From the NCBI RefSeq assembly GCF_003337235.1, contig NZ_QPJC01000002.1:434001-498000 (forward strand): a stretch of DNA of 64,000 nucleotides, given 5' to 3'. The position numbers were made by a program, and so were the translations under genes. Shown here in pieces: positions 1 through 8,952 of this stretch. Numbering within the stretch: position 1 is the stretch's first letter; every line of letters starts with the position of its first letter. A model generated the notes under the pieces. The model saw nothing but the letters and a program-made list of their open reading frames with translations. It was not told where the DNA came from and made no database searches. This DNA is from Halopolyspora algeriensis (GTDB taxonomy: Bacteria > Actinomycetota > Actinomycetes > Mycobacteriales > Pseudonocardiaceae).

Positions 1-340
1 CGGTGCCGGTGACCCGCACCCGCTGACCCGGTACGACCTCGACCGGATGGCCGGTCACCGGGGGCATCACCAGCAGCGTGTCGTCACCGGCGTCGCCACC
101 GGACAGCTCGAACGCGTGGGGTCCGCGCACCTCGGCCACCGCGGCACTGACCGTGACGGTCCGCCCCAGGTGTTCACCCTGGTAGAAGTACTCCTTGTGC
201 TGGATGTCGCCGACAGTGACGCCCCGTTGCGGGCCGGCGGTGTCACCACTGCTGCACGCGGCCGCCAGCGGCACGGCCAGGGCGCCGATCAGGATCATCC
301 GCCCGATCCTGCCCGGCACGGACTCCGCCCGAACTTCCAT
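1..340 (-). CDS. Putative secreted lipoprotein (C-terminus cut by window edge)
   Basis: The reading frame starts at an ATG whose complement lies at 338-340 and runs off the left end, so only about 113 residues are visible. Residues 10-29 form a signal peptide with positively charged residues, then a hydrophobic stretch ending in a lipobox (LAAAC, followed by SSGD). The mature part has a beta-rich look with a motif VTVGDIQHKEYFYQGEHLGR and a later segment rich in V, T and G. This resembles small OB-fold-like actinobacterial lipoproteins, but the family is not identified. The protein is expected to be anchored on the outer face of the membrane. The call rests on the lipobox and an uninterrupted frame. 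Confidence 0.7.
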   Translation of the reverse strand, partial: MEVRAESVPGRIGRMILIGALAVPLAAACSSGDTAGPQRGVTVGDIQHKEYFYQGEHLGRTVTVSAAVAEVRGPHAFELSGGDAGDDTLLVMPPVTGHPVEVVPGQRVRVTGT

Positions 341-493
341 GGTCCGGGGTTACCCCGCACATCGTGCGGTACACGCCCCGACAACGGCAGGGCACTGTTG
401 GTGTGCGCACAAGGCTCTACCATTGTCCTCCGCACAGGCCGGTGATCAGCGAAAGATCGAAACCCGAGCTCGCCGTGCAAGGAGTTGAGTACA

Positions 494-897
494 GTGGCGG
501 CGATGCGAAAATCGGGGTTGGCCCAGGACGCGCGGGGCCTGAGCAGGCACGATCACCTGTGCTGGCGCTATGACGAGCCGGCCGAGTTCCGCTCCCGGAT
601 GCGGGAGTTTGTCGCCGAGGGCCTGGCATTGGGGCAACGTGTCTGCTACGTGGCCACGGGCACGGCCGAGGCATTGACCGACGAGCTGCGCGAAGTCGTC
701 GGTATGGACCAGGCGTTGCTTTCCGGCGCCGCGCAGGTGACCTCAGTGGGCGGCACCTGTGCCGCGGACACGGCCATCGAGCCGAGCACGCCCGCCAGTA
801 CGCCGCCACCGCCGTACTCCGCACCTCCCGGCCGGGGCCGGCCCGCATCGTGGAGGTGCTCAACCTGGACACCGTACGTGTGGAGTCGCTGACATGA
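494..897 (+). pseudogene. MEDS-domain sensor protein, apparently frameshifted or internally deleted
   Basis: AAGGAG at 479-484 lies 9 nt before a GTG at 494. Residues 10-70 match the start of a MEDS (methanogen/methylotroph DcmR sensory) domain: LSRHDHLCWRYDEPAEF, then a helix and GQRVCYVATGT. After the codons for ADTAIEP, near 780, the frame loses family character and turns Pro/Ser-rich, reaching a stop at 892. The -1 frame from about 780 instead reads EHARQYAATAVLRTS and RIVEVLNLDTVRVESLT, and ends at a TGA (895-897) that overlaps the next ATG (894) as ATGA. That overlap suggests the ancestral gene ended there. The STAS-like second half expected in this family is mostly missing. A sequencing error could explain the shift but not the missing length. 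Confidence 0.65.
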
Positions 898-1844
898 CCC
901 CGAGCGCGGCAACGCACCCCGATCGATTCGTCCACGAAGCCCTCTTCTACGACTCCGACACCGACTATCTCGACGAGCTGGTGCCGTTCATCACCGACGG
1001 CCTGGCCCAGCGCGATCCCGTGACCGTGGCAGTGCCCGCCCCCAAACTCCGGCTGCTGCGCGAAGCCCTGGACGAGGACGCCGGGCGGGTCCGCATGCTC
1101 GACATGACCGAGGCCGGCCGCAACCCCGGCCGCATCATCGCCGACGTGCTGCACGCCTCCGCCGACGAGCACCCACACGAGCATGTCCGCATCATCGGCG
1201 AACCCATCTGGTCCGGCCGCACCGCCACCGAATACCCGGCCTGCGCCCAGCACGAAGCTCTGATCAACACCGCCTTCACCGGACGCGACGTCACCATCGT
1301 GTGCCCGTATGACACCGCCGGGCTCGATGCCTCCGCTCTGGCCGACGCCCACGCCACGCACCCGTGGCTACGGGTCACGGGCCGGCGGCACGCCAGCGAG
1401 CACTACGCACCCGAGGAGGTGCTCGCCCGGCACAACCAACCCCTGGGCAGCGTGCCGGACGCCGCGACCTACCCGGTCACCACAGCGGGCGCACTGCCCG
1501 GCGCGCGTCGCTTCGCCACCGACCACGCCCAGCGACTCGGCCTCTGTCCGGATCGGACCGTCGAATGGGAACTCATCGTCACCGAACTGGTCACCAACGG
1601 TCTGGTGCACGGCGGTGGAGACTGCCTCCTGCGAATCGGGCGCGACGGTGACGATCTCGTCTGCGCCGTCGAAAACAGCGGAACACTGGCCGACCCGCTG
1701 GCCGGGCGCCGACCACCCCAGCCCGGCCAGCTCGGCGGCCGCGGTCTGCTGCTGGTCCACAACCTGGCCGACCTCGTGCGCACCCACACCAGCCTGGCAG
1801 GTACCGCCATCCACGCCCACCTGCGCCTCACTTCCCCCCGGTAG
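894..1844 (+). CDS. MEDS-domain sensor with anti-sigma-type ATPase domain
   Basis: A protein of 316 residues. Residues 10-170 are a MEDS domain (FVHEALFYDSDTDYLDELVP near the start, GEPIWSGRTATEYPACAQHE in the middle). Residues 190-315 are a HATPase_c_2 domain of the RsbW/SpoIIAB type, with the N-box WELIVTELVTNGLVHG and the glycine box GQLGGRGLLLVHNLAD. Such actinobacterial proteins are thought to act as switch kinases or anti-sigma regulators that respond through the MEDS domain. Substrate and partner are unknown. The start is the ATG overlapping the TGA of the damaged upstream MEDS gene, implying a former translationally coupled pair. Transcription is co-directional with the upstream remnant. 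The domain calls are firm; the signal and target are inference. Confidence 0.85.
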   Translation: MTPSAATHPDRFVHEALFYDSDTDYLDELVPFITDGLAQRDPVTVAVPAPKLRLLREALDEDAGRVRMLDMTEAGRNPGRIIADVLHASADEHPHEHVRIIGEPIWSGRTATEYPACAQHEALINTAFTGRDVTIVCPYDTAGLDASALADAHATHPWLRVTGRRHASEHYAPEEVLARHNQPLGSVPDAATYPVTTAGALPGARRFATDHAQRLGLCPDRTVEWELIVTELVTNGLVHGGGDCLLRIGRDGDDLVCAVENSGTLADPLAGRRPPQPGQLGGRGLLLVHNLADLVRTHTSLAGTAIHAHLRLTSPR

Positions 1845-2037
1845 ACACGCGCGCCGACCGCCCCGGCTGACCACGGCCTGGCGCACGTCCGCGGACGGTC
1901 CCCGGTGCTGTACCTCCACCGTCCGCAGATCGCGCCGCGGTCGTTGGCAGCACGAGGTACGAGTGTGTGCCGGACGGTGACGGGTACACGCGAGTGGTGA
2001 CCTCTCTCGACACGTTCCGGACCAGGACTGATCGGCC

Positions 2038-4587
2038 ATGAGCGAGGACCGCGACTCGAAGAGCCCGGCTCGTTGCCGACCGCACGAGGCCGATCACGGA
2101 GACGCATCCGAGCATCGGGACGGTGGAACCGGCCGGGAGCAGCACGAGGAGCCGCCCGATGCGCGAAACGACGAGGACCGGCGCGCTGACGAGGACCTCG
2201 GCGACGAGGAGGGACTGTCCGACGACGAGGCGGCCCGGCGGCTCGACCGCTACGGGGCGAACGAGCTCGGCGAGCGGGGCCGGTCCACGATCGTGGAGTT
2301 TCTCCGGCACTTCTGGGGACCGATCCCGTGGATGATCGAAGCGGCCGCTGTGCTCTCCGCCGTCGCCGGGAAGTGGCCGGATCTGGCGGTCATCCTGGTG
2401 CTGCTGCTGATCAACGGTGTGGTGGGTTTCTGGCAGGAACACCAGGCGGGCAGGGCGATCGAAGCGCTCAAGCAGCAGGTGGCCGTGCACGCCACGGTCA
2501 AGCGAGGCGGGAATTGGCAGGAGCTGCCCGCGCGGGAGGTGATTCCGGGAGACCTCGTGCACGTGGGCGTGGATCAGATCGTCCCGGCCGACGGCCTGCT
2601 GCTGTCCGGCAGCCTCTCCTCCGACGAGTCGGCACTGACCGGAGAGTCCCTGCCGGTAGACAAGGAACCGGGCGATGCAGTGTATTCGGGATCCTCGGCA
2701 TCGCGCGGGGAAGGGCATGTGCGGGTGGCCGCCACCGGCACGAGCACGCGCTTCGGACGGACCGCCGAACTGGTGCAGGGCGAGGCACCCCCGTCACACT
2801 TCCGGCGGGCGGTGCTGCGGATCGGTCGCTACCTCATCGCGCTGTCGTTGGTGCTGGTCGCCGTCATCGTTGCCGTGTCATTGCTCCGCGGCAACCCACT
2901 GACCACAACCCTCGAACTCGCACTGGTCGTCACGATCGCCTCGGTTCCGGTGGCGTTGCCCACGGTGCTGTCGGTGACCATGGCCGCCGGTGCTCGCGCG
3001 CTCGCCCGCAGGAAAGCCATCGTCAGCAGACTGCCCGCTCTGGAGGAGCTGGCCGGGATGCAGATCCTGCTGGTCGACAAGACCGGCACGATCACCCGCG
3101 ACGAGATCACCGTGCACGAGGCGGCAGGCTCGGACACCGGAAACGGCGATGCGGCAAGCTCGGACGAGGTCCTGCTCGCCGCCGCACTCGCCTCCCAGCG
3201 GGAGCGCAAGGATCCCATCGACCTGGCCATTTTCGATGCGACAGAGGAAGAACAGCTGGCCGGATACGAACTGCTCGAATTCACTCCGTTCGACCCGCAA
3301 CTCAAGCGCACCCAGGGGCACGTGCGCGGGCCGGACGGCGCCGAGTTCCACGTGGCCAAGGGGGCGGTGCAGTCGATCACCGACCTGGTCGACGCCTCCG
3401 GCGACGTACGCGAGCGGGTCGAGGAGCAGGCAGGCGGATTCGGCGAACAGGGCATGCGCACGCTGGCCGTGGCGCGCACCGACGGCGGTGGCGACTGGGA
3501 GCTCCTGGGTGTGCTGGCTCTGCGCAACCCACCGCGCGAGGACGCCACCGAAACGCTGGAGCAGGCAGCGGAGCTCGGCCTGCGGGTTCGGATGCTCACC
3601 GGTGACCGCGTGGAGATCGGCAGGCAGGTGGCGGACGAGGTCGGACTGGGCGACGACGTCCGGCAGGCCGACGCCGTTCGCGAGGCCGCCGACGAGCGCG
3701 AACTCTCCGAGCGGGTGGACACGGTCAGCGGATTCGCCCAGGTGGTGCCCGAGGACAAGCACCGCATAGCCGCCGCGCTGCAGGACCGCGACCGGATCGT
3801 GGGCATGACCGGCGATGGCGTCAACGACACCCCGGCGTTGCGGAGAGCCGAGGTCGGCATCGCCGTGGCGGGCTCGACCGAGGCCGCCACGGCGGCCTCT
3901 GAGGTGGTGCTCACCGAGCCCGGGCTGTCGGTCATCGTCGAGGCGCTGCGTCGTAGCCGGGAGACGTTCCGGCGGATGACCAACTACACCGTCTACCGCA
4001 TCAGCGAGACGATCCGCATCGTCGTGTTCGTGACGCTGACGGTCGTGGCGCTGAGGATCTTCCCGATCAGCCCTATCCAGGTGATCCTGCTGGCGCTGCT
4101 CAACGATCTGGCCATCCTGTCCATCGCCTACGACCGAACCGAGCCGGCAGGCAAACCCGTGCGATGGCGGATGCGCCAGGTGCTGGGCGTGGGCTCCGCA
4201 CTCGGGATCGTCGGCGTGATGTCCTCGTTCGTGCTGGTTGTGCTCGCCCAGGGCCCGCTCGGCATCACCGGCCCCGCCATCACCACACTGGTCTACCTCA
4301 AGCTGTCCGTGGCGGGCCACCTGACCTACTTTGCGGCGCGCACCCGCGGTCCCTTCTGGTCCTCCCGGCCCGCCATGATCGTCCTGGTCGCTGTGGTCGG
4401 GACGCAGATCCTGGCCACCGCCATCGCGCTGACCGGCTTCCTCATGCCGTCCATTGGTTGGTCGCAGGTCGGACTGGCCTGGGGTTGGTCCGTCGTGTGG
4501 CTGTTCGCCCTCGATGCGGCCAAGGTGCTCCTCAATCGCCGCTTGGCGGGTGACGACTCGGGGGCCACCGCCGGGTCGTCACAGTAG
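2038..4587 (+). CDS. Plasma-membrane proton-efflux P-type ATPase (P3A)
   Basis: A protein of 849 residues of the PMA1/AHA type, which pumps H+ out of the cell with ATP. The actuator loop motif TGES is at residues 201-204, the phosphorylation motif DKTGT has its aspartate at 347, and the hinge GDGVND is at 592-597. The M6 segment keeps LND with D690, which matches the aspartate required for proton transport in plant AHA2. Ten membrane segments are expected: two before the actuator domain, two after it and six at the C-terminus. The first 60 or so residues are a strongly charged, Asp/Glu/Arg-rich tail not needed for the fold. In bacteria this family is usually linked to acid or salt stress. No regulator is adjacent. 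Confidence 0.93.
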   Translation: MSEDRDSKSPARCRPHEADHGDASEHRDGGTGREQHEEPPDARNDEDRRADEDLGDEEGLSDDEAARRLDRYGANELGERGRSTIVEFLRHFWGPIPWMIEAAAVLSAVAGKWPDLAVILVLLLINGVVGFWQEHQAGRAIEALKQQVAVHATVKRGGNWQELPAREVIPGDLVHVGVDQIVPADGLLLSGSLSSDESALTGESLPVDKEPGDAVYSGSSASRGEGHVRVAATGTSTRFGRTAELVQGEAPPSHFRRAVLRIGRYLIALSLVLVAVIVAVSLLRGNPLTTTLELALVVTIASVPVALPTVLSVTMAAGARALARRKAIVSRLPALEELAGMQILLVDKTGTITRDEITVHEAAGSDTGNGDAASSDEVLLAAALASQRERKDPIDLAIFDATEEEQLAGYELLEFTPFDPQLKRTQGHVRGPDGAEFHVAKGAVQSITDLVDASGDVRERVEEQAGGFGEQGMRTLAVARTDGGGDWELLGVLALRNPPREDATETLEQAAELGLRVRMLTGDRVEIGRQVADEVGLGDDVRQADAVREAADERELSERVDTVSGFAQVVPEDKHRIAAALQDRDRIVGMTGDGVNDTPALRRAEVGIAVAGSTEAATAASEVVLTEPGLSVIVEALRRSRETFRRMTNYTVYRISETIRIVVFVTLTVVALRIFPISPIQVILLALLNDLAILSIAYDRTEPAGKPVRWRMRQVLGVGSALGIVGVMSSFVLVVLAQGPLGITGPAITTLVYLKLSVAGHLTYFAARTRGPFWSSRPAMIVLVAVVGTQILATAIALTGFLMPSIGWSQVGLAWGWSVVWLFALDAAKVLLNRRLAGDDSGATAGSSQ

Positions 4588-4638
4588 TCGGGTCGGCGAT
4601 GCTGCCACCCCTGAACGGCCTCGCCCGGCATCATCGAC

Positions 4639-4839
4639 GTGTCGAATTCCACTGTGGAGAACGTGGACGGTCTGGCCGCCCGCATCGACGTCGCCGCGAC
4701 CATCATGGACGTCGACGACATCGCGATCTCCACCAACGGCGGCTTCCACGTCGTCGGGAGCGCCGCGGCCGAGTCCGAGCACGCCAAGCTCCAGCTGGTC
4801 GAGATGGTTGCCCGTTACGTCTGGGGCAACGAGCTGTGA
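4639..4839 (+). CDS. Small hypothetical protein
   Basis: A 66-residue frame from a GTG at 4639. The composition is protein-like: STVENVDGLAARIDVAATIM, then a glycine turn STNGGFHVVG and an acidic-to-basic helix ending VARYVWGNEL. No signal peptide or membrane span is seen, and no family was recognised. It sits between the proton ATPase and the F420-type oxidoreductase, co-directional with both. No convincing ribosome binding site precedes the GTG, so the start is uncertain. The frame also stays open upstream without a better start. Confidence 0.5.
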   Translation: MSNSTVENVDGLAARIDVAATIMDVDDIAISTNGGFHVVGSAAAESEHAKLQLVEMVARYVWGNEL

Positions 4840-4877
4840 TCTCCGCTCTCACCGCGACGTGATGGTAGTTTGCGCCC

Positions 4878-5771
4878 ATGGCCACGCCTCCTTTTCCCTC
4901 CGCCGTCGGTGTCTGGTGGACCAGCGACACGTTCCCGATCACCGAGGTTCGGCATGCGGCCGGCGAGCTGGAAGAACTCGGTTACGGGTCGCTGTGGTTC
5001 GGCGAGGCCGCGGGCAAGGAAGCACTGACGCAAGCCGGTGCCCTGCTGGCCGCCACGCAGCGCCTGCGGGTGGGCACCGGCATCGCCAACATCCACGCCC
5101 GGGACGCGATGGCCGCCGAGGCCGGGGGCCGGACACTTCTCGCTCAGCACCCGGGGCGTTTCCTGCTCGGTTTGGGCGTCAGCCACGGACCGCTGGTTCA
5201 GCACCGTTCGGGCACCTACGAGAAACCACTGGCGACCATGCGGGACTACCTTGCGCGCATGGACGCGGTGTCCGACAAGATCGAACCGGGATCCGGACGG
5301 CCTCCTCGACTGCTGGCGGCACTGGGGCCGAAGATGCTGGAGCTCTCCCGCACCGCCGCCGACGGTGCCCACCCGTATCTGGTGACGCCGGAGCAGACCG
5401 CGCGCACCCGGGAGGCGGTCGGTCCGGACAAGATGGTCGTCGTCGAGCAGGGCATCGCGGTCACCACCGACAGGGAGACCGCACTGCGGCGGGCACACAC
5501 CCACCTGGACACCTACTCGACGCTGCCGAACTACCGCAACAGCTGGCTGCGCCAGGGATTCACCGAGGATGACCTCGCACGTGGGGGCAGCGACCGCCTG
5601 GCCGAGGCGCTGGTGGTCTGGGGCCGGACCGAGGACATCGTCGCGCGAGTACGTGCGCACCTCGACGCGGGCGCCGACCACGTCCTGGTGCAGGTGCTCG
5701 GCGACAAACAGACCGACGACCCGCGTCCCGCGCTGCGTGAGCTGGCCCCCGCACTGGCCGCCGCGCCGTAG
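4878..5771 (+). CDS. LLM-class F420-dependent oxidoreductase, TIGR03620-like
   Basis: A protein of 297 residues of the luciferase-like monooxygenase TIM-barrel fold. Recognisable elements are VGVWWTSDTF at the first strand, SLWFGEAAGKEAL, RLRVGTGIANIHARDAMAAE around residues 55-75, and RFLLGLGVSH near residue 95. This matches the actinobacterial TIGR03620 group of predicted coenzyme-F420 enzymes. Such proteins transfer hydride between F420 and an unknown substrate in the cytoplasm. The ATG at 4878 follows the small upstream gene by 38 nt. The substrate cannot be read from sequence. The next gene is convergent, and a short hairpin (GTTCCG-TCG-CGGAAC) lies at 5882-5896 between them. Confidence 0.85.
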   Translation: MATPPFPSAVGVWWTSDTFPITEVRHAAGELEELGYGSLWFGEAAGKEALTQAGALLAATQRLRVGTGIANIHARDAMAAEAGGRTLLAQHPGRFLLGLGVSHGPLVQHRSGTYEKPLATMRDYLARMDAVSDKIEPGSGRPPRLLAALGPKMLELSRTAADGAHPYLVTPEQTARTREAVGPDKMVVVEQGIAVTTDRETALRRAHTHLDTYSTLPNYRNSWLRQGFTEDDLARGGSDRLAEALVVWGRTEDIVARVRAHLDAGADHVLVQVLGDKQTDDPRPALRELAPALAAAP

Positions 5772-5902
5772 GCGGACACGCTTGCAGGGGTCGCAGACCG
5801 GGTGCTCGCTCGCGGCTGCGCAAGGAATTCGAAGATCCGCGGTGCGCCGGCAGAGCGCATGCTTGGTCAGGGTGTCGGGGTTGTTCCGTCGCGGAACCGG
5901 CC

Positions 5903-7534
5903 TCAGCCGGGAAGCCATCGCCGCAACCGGCTGCGGACACCGGTGCCACCGATGATGTCCTGGGCGACAAGGTGGCCGCTGGCACCGGCGAGTCCGGGCC
6001 CCGGGTGCGTGCTCGCGCCGATGTGCCAGAGTCCCGCCACCGACGTCCGGTGACCGGGGGCGCGGGCCATCGGGCGCCACAGCAGAAATTGGTCGAGTCG
6101 GCAGGAGCCCGCGTAGGGGTCGCCGTTGACCAGATTGCAATTTGCCCGCTGCAGGTCGGCCGGGCTGATCACCGCGCGATCGACCAGCGCGCTGTCGAGA
6201 TTGTCGATGTGCTGAGAAAGCCGGTTCAGCACACGATCGGCATACCGGTCGGCGAGCTCGGGTGTCCACTGGCCGTCACCGACGTCGATGTCGCCCGCGG
6301 CGTCTCCGGTCGGCCGGAAGGGTGTTTCCTGCAACTGGATCCACAGTGCACCGCCGCCCGCCGGGACGCGGGTGGGATCGAGCGCCGCGGGCTGCCCGCA
6401 GACGATGGTGGGCGAGCTGGGCAACAGGTTCCGGTCGGCCTCGCTCACGGCCGCGCTCACCCCGTCCAATCCCGGTGTCGCGTGCACCACGGCGGTCCGG
6501 GAGAGTCGCTCGTGATCGTGCCGCCACCGCGGTGGCTCGGACATCGCCAGATGCACCTGCATGTCACCGCGCCCGTAGCGGTAGCGATCGGCGGCGGCGC
6601 GCACACTGCCGGGCACGGTCGGCTCGTCTGCGAGGAGGTCGAAGTAGAGCGCCTGCGGGGTGACGCTCGCCAACACGCCCTCCCGCGCGCCGATGCGCTC
6701 CCCGTCGCACAACAGCACACCACGGGCGCGACCGTCCTCGACCAGCACGCGGGACACGTCGGCGCCGGTACGTACCTCACCGCCCGCGTCGCGGACGATG
6801 CCGCTCAGCGCTTCCACCAGGCGGATGCCACCACCCTCCGGAACCGGGCAGCCGCCCTGAGCCAGCGCCAGCGCGATCACCTTGTTGATCAGCGCCGAGC
6901 CCGCGTCCTCGGGCCCGAGTCCGTTGTGTCCGATCCATGGGCTCAGCAGCGCGCGAGCACCCTCGCCGGCGAAAGTGCGCCGCAGCCACGCCCTCGCCGG
7001 CTCCAATGCCGACTGCGCGAACTCCAGCGTGCCCAGAGCGCCGAGCCGGCGGGCAGCCCGGGCACCCAGTTTCATCCCGTCGACCGACCACAGCTCGGTC
7101 CCCAGCGCGGCGAACGCGAGGTCGGCCCGCTGCCCGAACTGCTCCAGCATCCCGCGCCAGGCGTCACCGTCGCCCGGATGCAGGTCGTCCAGCCCCGTCG
7201 CCGTGGCTTCGGTGTCGGTGGACAGCACGGCAGTGGTCCCGTCGGCCAGCGCCACCCCGGCCGGAAGGTCGGTGTTGCGGTAGACCACACCCCGGCGCTG
7301 CAGCTCGTCACGTAAGCCGGGGTGGGCGGGCCCGCCCACGAACAGCGGATGCCAGCAGGAGAACACGTCGGTGGTGTAGCCCGGCGCCGGGAAGTCGGAC
7401 TCGGTGCGGATCGCTCCGCCCGCTCGAGAGTTGCGCTCACACACCAGCACGTCGCGCCCTTCACGGGACAGCTCCGCTGCCGCAACGAGCGCGTTGATGC
7501 CACTGCCGATGATCACTACGTCGTGCTCGGTCAC
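5903..7534 (-). CDS. FAD-dependent oxidoreductase of the phytoene-desaturase/PYROXD2 type
   Basis: A protein of 543 residues. The N-terminus has a Rossmann dinucleotide-binding motif, VVIIGSGINALVAAAELSRE, followed by CERNSRAGGAIRTE, as in CrtI-like amine oxidoreductases. The C-terminus has the second FAD contact, GLWHIGASTHPGPGLAGASG. The length fits the CrtI/PYROXD2 superfamily. No carotenoid genes are nearby, so a carotenoid role is not supported; a generic flavin dehydrogenase is safer. It is transcribed divergently from the zinc alcohol dehydrogenase at 7663 across about 130 bp that must hold both promoters. Confidence 0.85.
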   Translation of the reverse strand: MTEHDVVIIGSGINALVAAAELSREGRDVLVCERNSRAGGAIRTESDFPAPGYTTDVFSCWHPLFVGGPAHPGLRDELQRRGVVYRNTDLPAGVALADGTTAVLSTDTEATATGLDDLHPGDGDAWRGMLEQFGQRADLAFAALGTELWSVDGMKLGARAARRLGALGTLEFAQSALEPARAWLRRTFAGEGARALLSPWIGHNGLGPEDAGSALINKVIALALAQGGCPVPEGGGIRLVEALSGIVRDAGGEVRTGADVSRVLVEDGRARGVLLCDGERIGAREGVLASVTPQALYFDLLADEPTVPGSVRAAADRYRYGRGDMQVHLAMSEPPRWRHDHERLSRTAVVHATPGLDGVSAAVSEADRNLLPSSPTIVCGQPAALDPTRVPAGGGALWIQLQETPFRPTGDAAGDIDVGDGQWTPELADRYADRVLNRLSQHIDNLDSALVDRAVISPADLQRANCNLVNGDPYAGSCRLDQFLLWRPMARAPGHRTSVAGLWHIGASTHPGPGLAGASGHLVAQDIIGGTGVRSRLRRWLPG

Positions 7535-7662
7535 GCACCGGTGCTACCCGAACGACCCGGTAACGGAAACCACGCGGCTGCCTCCGGTCGGTTTGGCAGC
7601 GTTTGTCCGCACAGCACAGCGGGAAAACCAGCGGGCGCGCAGCCGAGCCGAAAGGTGCCGCA

Positions 7663-8769
7663 ATGCCCACACGGATACAGGCCGCAGTGGCCCGAGAGAA
7701 AGGACAGCCATGGTCGGTCGAGGATCTGGAGCTCGACGACCCGCAGCGTGACGAGGTACTGGTCCGGGTGCACGGCACCGGGGTGTGCCACACCGATCTC
7801 ATCGCCCGCGACCAGCTCTACCCGATCCCGCAGCCGATCGTGGGCGGCCACGAGGGCGCCGGTGTCGTGGAACGAGTGGGCGAGGCGGTGCGGGACGTGT
7901 CCGTCGGCGACCACGTCGTGCTGTGCAACCTGTCCTGCGGCACCTGCCGGCTGTGCCTGACCGGCAACCCGTCCTACTGCCTACACTTCGCCGAGCTCAA
8001 CTTCGCAGGCACTCGGCCTGACGGCACGCAGACGCTGCGCCACGAGGACGGCCCGGTGCACGGCTCGCTGTTCGGCCAGTCCTCGTTCGCCACCCACGCG
8101 TTGGCCAAGGAGCGCGGCGTGGTCGTCGTCGACAAGGAGCTGCCGCTGGACATGCTCGGCCCGCTGGGCTGCGGGATCCAGACCGGCACCGGGGCCGTGC
8201 TCAACTCGCTGCAGCCGCAGGCGGGCAGCCGGCTGGTGGTCTACGGCGCCGGCTCGGTCGGACTCTCCGCGATCATGGGCGCGAAGATCGTCGGCTGCCA
8301 CCCGATCGTGGCCGTCGAGCCGTTCCGCAACCGGCGCGGCTTGGCCACCGAACTCGGTGCCACGCACACCATCGATCCCACAGACCAGGATCCCGTCGAG
8401 GCGGTCAAGGACCTCACCGGCGGCGAGGGAGCCGACTACAGCCTGGAATGCGTGGGCAGCGCGGACACGTTCCGCCAGGCTGTCGACAGCATCACCCAGT
8501 GCGGCGAGGCCGCGATGGTCGGCGCCGCCCCGATGGGCACCGAGTCCGCCATCGACATCAGCTCGCTGCTGTTCGGTCGCCGTGTTCGCGGGGTCGTCGA
8601 GGGCAGCAGCATGCCCCAGGTGTTCATCCCGCGACTCATCGAGCTGTGGCGGGCCGGTCTGCTGCCGTTTGACCGGCTCGTCGAGCACCACCGCCTCGAC
8701 CAGGTCAACGACGTCTTCCGCGGTGCGTTCGAGGAAGGCAGCCAGCTCAAGCCCGTGCTGTATATGTAA
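7663..8769 (+). CDS. Zinc-dependent NAD(P) alcohol dehydrogenase (aryl/class-III-like)
   Basis: A protein of 369 residues when started at the ATG at 7663, which AAAGGTG precedes. Catalytic zinc ligands are visible in GTGVCHTDL and GGHEGAGVVERVG, and the structural zinc cluster is in CNLSCGTCRLCLTGNPSYC. The Rossmann motif is VVYGAGSVGLSAIMGAK. The closest match is the actinobacterial NAD(P)-dependent alcohol dehydrogenase group related to AdhB and aryl-alcohol dehydrogenases. It would oxidise an alcohol or reduce an aldehyde in the cytoplasm. A decayed acyl-CoA ligase fragment lies right after it on the other strand. These two families are often neighbours in fatty or aromatic acid catabolism, so the cluster may once have been longer. 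Confidence 0.9.
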   Translation: MPTRIQAAVAREKGQPWSVEDLELDDPQRDEVLVRVHGTGVCHTDLIARDQLYPIPQPIVGGHEGAGVVERVGEAVRDVSVGDHVVLCNLSCGTCRLCLTGNPSYCLHFAELNFAGTRPDGTQTLRHEDGPVHGSLFGQSSFATHALAKERGVVVVDKELPLDMLGPLGCGIQTGTGAVLNSLQPQAGSRLVVYGAGSVGLSAIMGAKIVGCHPIVAVEPFRNRRGLATELGATHTIDPTDQDPVEAVKDLTGGEGADYSLECVGSADTFRQAVDSITQCGEAAMVGAAPMGTESAIDISSLLFGRRVRGVVEGSSMPQVFIPRLIELWRAGLLPFDRLVEHHRLDQVNDVFRGAFEEGSQLKPVLYM

Positions 8770-8787
8770 GGGTGCTCTCCGGTCCAC

Positions 8788-8952
8788 ACCGTTTCATGAT
8801 GGTCTCGCCGCGCAGCACTACCTCGCCGGTGGCTCCGGTGGGCACGTCACTGCCGTGTTCGTCGGCGACCCTGGCCTCGGTGTACAGCCGCACATCGGGC
8901 GCGGCCTCGACCAGTCGTTCGATGGTCGCCGGTGGCATCGCCTGCGCTACCG
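8788..8952 (-). pseudogene. Remnant of an AMP-binding acyl-CoA ligase
   Basis: On the minus strand this stretch reads AQAMPPATIERLVEAAPDVR, which matches the part of acyl-CoA synthetases just before the A5 motif. It then jumps directly to EARVADEHGSDVPTGATGEV and VVLRGETIMKR, which is the A7/A8 region. The section between them is missing, as are the N-terminal half and the C-terminal domain. The frame stays open to a stop at 8747 but loses similarity after IMKR. The upstream end overlaps the stop of the coiled-coil gene. This is a deletion remnant, not a working gene. Confidence 0.65.
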
